DNA of 5,505 bases, taken from contig CAZMCA010000213.1 of NCBI GenBank assembly GCA_964564595.1, positions 1 to 5,505 of the forward strand. Direction: 5' to 3'. The position numbers and the translations under genes are program-made. How positions within the stretch are numbered: the stretch's first letter is position 1; every line of letters begins with the position of its first letter. The notes beneath the pieces were generated by a model. It was not told where the DNA came from. It ran no database searches and saw only the letters and a program-made list of their open reading frames with translations. Shown here piece after piece: positions 5,342 to 5,505 of this stretch. This DNA comes from JBEVOS01 sp964564595. Its GTDB lineage: Bacteria; Pseudomonadota; Alphaproteobacteria; Caulobacterales; Aquidulcibacteraceae.

Positions 5342-5505
5342 CTAGATCAGCTTCGCGAGCGCGACGGCGGTGTCGCTCATGCGGTTCGAGAAGCCCCACT
5401 CGTTGTCGTACCAAGAGAGCACCGACACGAACTTGCCTTCCATGACCTTGGTCTGATCGTTGTGGAAGATCGACGAGTGCGGATCGTGGTTGAAGTCCAT
5501 CGAGA
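5342..5505 (-). CDS. gap: Glyceraldehyde-3-phosphate dehydrogenase, C-terminal part (5' end outside window)
   Basis: Only the last 53 codons and the TAG stop are inside the window; the gene continues past the right edge. The visible tail reads MDFNHDPHSSIFHNDQTKVMEG and continues to the hallmark SWYDNEWGFSNRM near the C-terminus, followed by SDTAVALAKLI. This matches type I GAPDH, which oxidises and phosphorylates glyceraldehyde-3-phosphate to 1,3-bisphosphoglycerate with NAD(P)+. The catalytic cysteine and the cofactor-binding fold lie outside, so NAD versus NADP preference and glycolytic versus Calvin-cycle type cannot be judged. It is the most upstream visible gene of the minus-strand cluster, and the operon promoter is probably beyond the window, before gap or further up. 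Its product is the substrate of the pgk-encoded kinase two genes downstream. Confidence 0.97.
   Translation of the reverse strand, partial: SMDFNHDPHSSIFHNDQTKVMEGKFVSVLSWYDNEWGFSNRMSDTAVALAKLI

Noticed and set aside
4773..5414. 213-codon minus-strand frame spanning gap tail, membrane gene and DUF1993
   Set aside because: It overlaps three better-supported genes in another frame on the same strand and gives an Arg/His-rich translation typical of a shifted GC-rich frame.
1..5505. A novel defence, mobile or biosynthetic system
   Set aside because: No transposase, integrase, terminal repeats, CRISPR repeats, toxin-antitoxin pair or nuclease motif is visible; codon use looks uniform and the recognisable genes are central carbon metabolism.

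Overview
The window is GC-rich, densely coding DNA, almost certainly from an alphaproteobacterium. The protein style (GapA tail, PGK, DUF1993) is compatible with the Caulobacterales/Hyphomonadales side of the class, but that placement is an inference. Nearly everything lies on the minus strand and forms one lower-glycolysis/gluconeogenesis cluster. In transcription order (right to left) it reads: gap (only its 3' end is inside the window), a 95-residue membrane protein, a DUF1993 protein, pgk, a 167-residue two-helix membrane protein, a 61-residue single-helix membrane protein, fbaB (DhnA/archaeal-type class I FBP aldolase), and a second, eukaryotic-type class I FBP aldolase. A strong intrinsic terminator closes the cluster at 371-394. 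One small basic protein gene on the plus strand (6-353) converges on the same terminator.

The right half (about 3318-5505) is tightly packed. There are 21 bases between gap and the 95-residue gene and 9 bases to DUF1993, whose Shine-Dalgarno (SD) sequence overlaps the preceding stop codon. DUF1993 and pgk share an ATGA overlap, so this block looks like one translationally coupled operon. A 96-base gap follows pgk and holds an 8-bp inverted repeat. Next come two small membrane-protein genes 5 bases apart. A 135-base gap, the longest on the minus strand, precedes the aldolase pair, which is itself separated by 36 bases.

Functionally, GAPDH, PGK and two FBP aldolases interconvert fructose-1,6-bisphosphate, the triose phosphates and 3-phosphoglycerate in the cytosol; no triose-phosphate isomerase is visible here. 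The most notable points are the side-by-side placement of two very distantly related aldolases that catalyse the same reaction, an unusual sequence around the Schiff-base lysine of one of them, and three uncharacterised small membrane proteins threaded through the cluster. I see no mobile element, CRISPR array, tRNA or rRNA, and no convincing novel defence or biosynthetic system. Apart from these context oddities the window is ordinary core-metabolism DNA. The long plus-strand reading frames opposite the enzyme genes are read here as GC-bias shadows.
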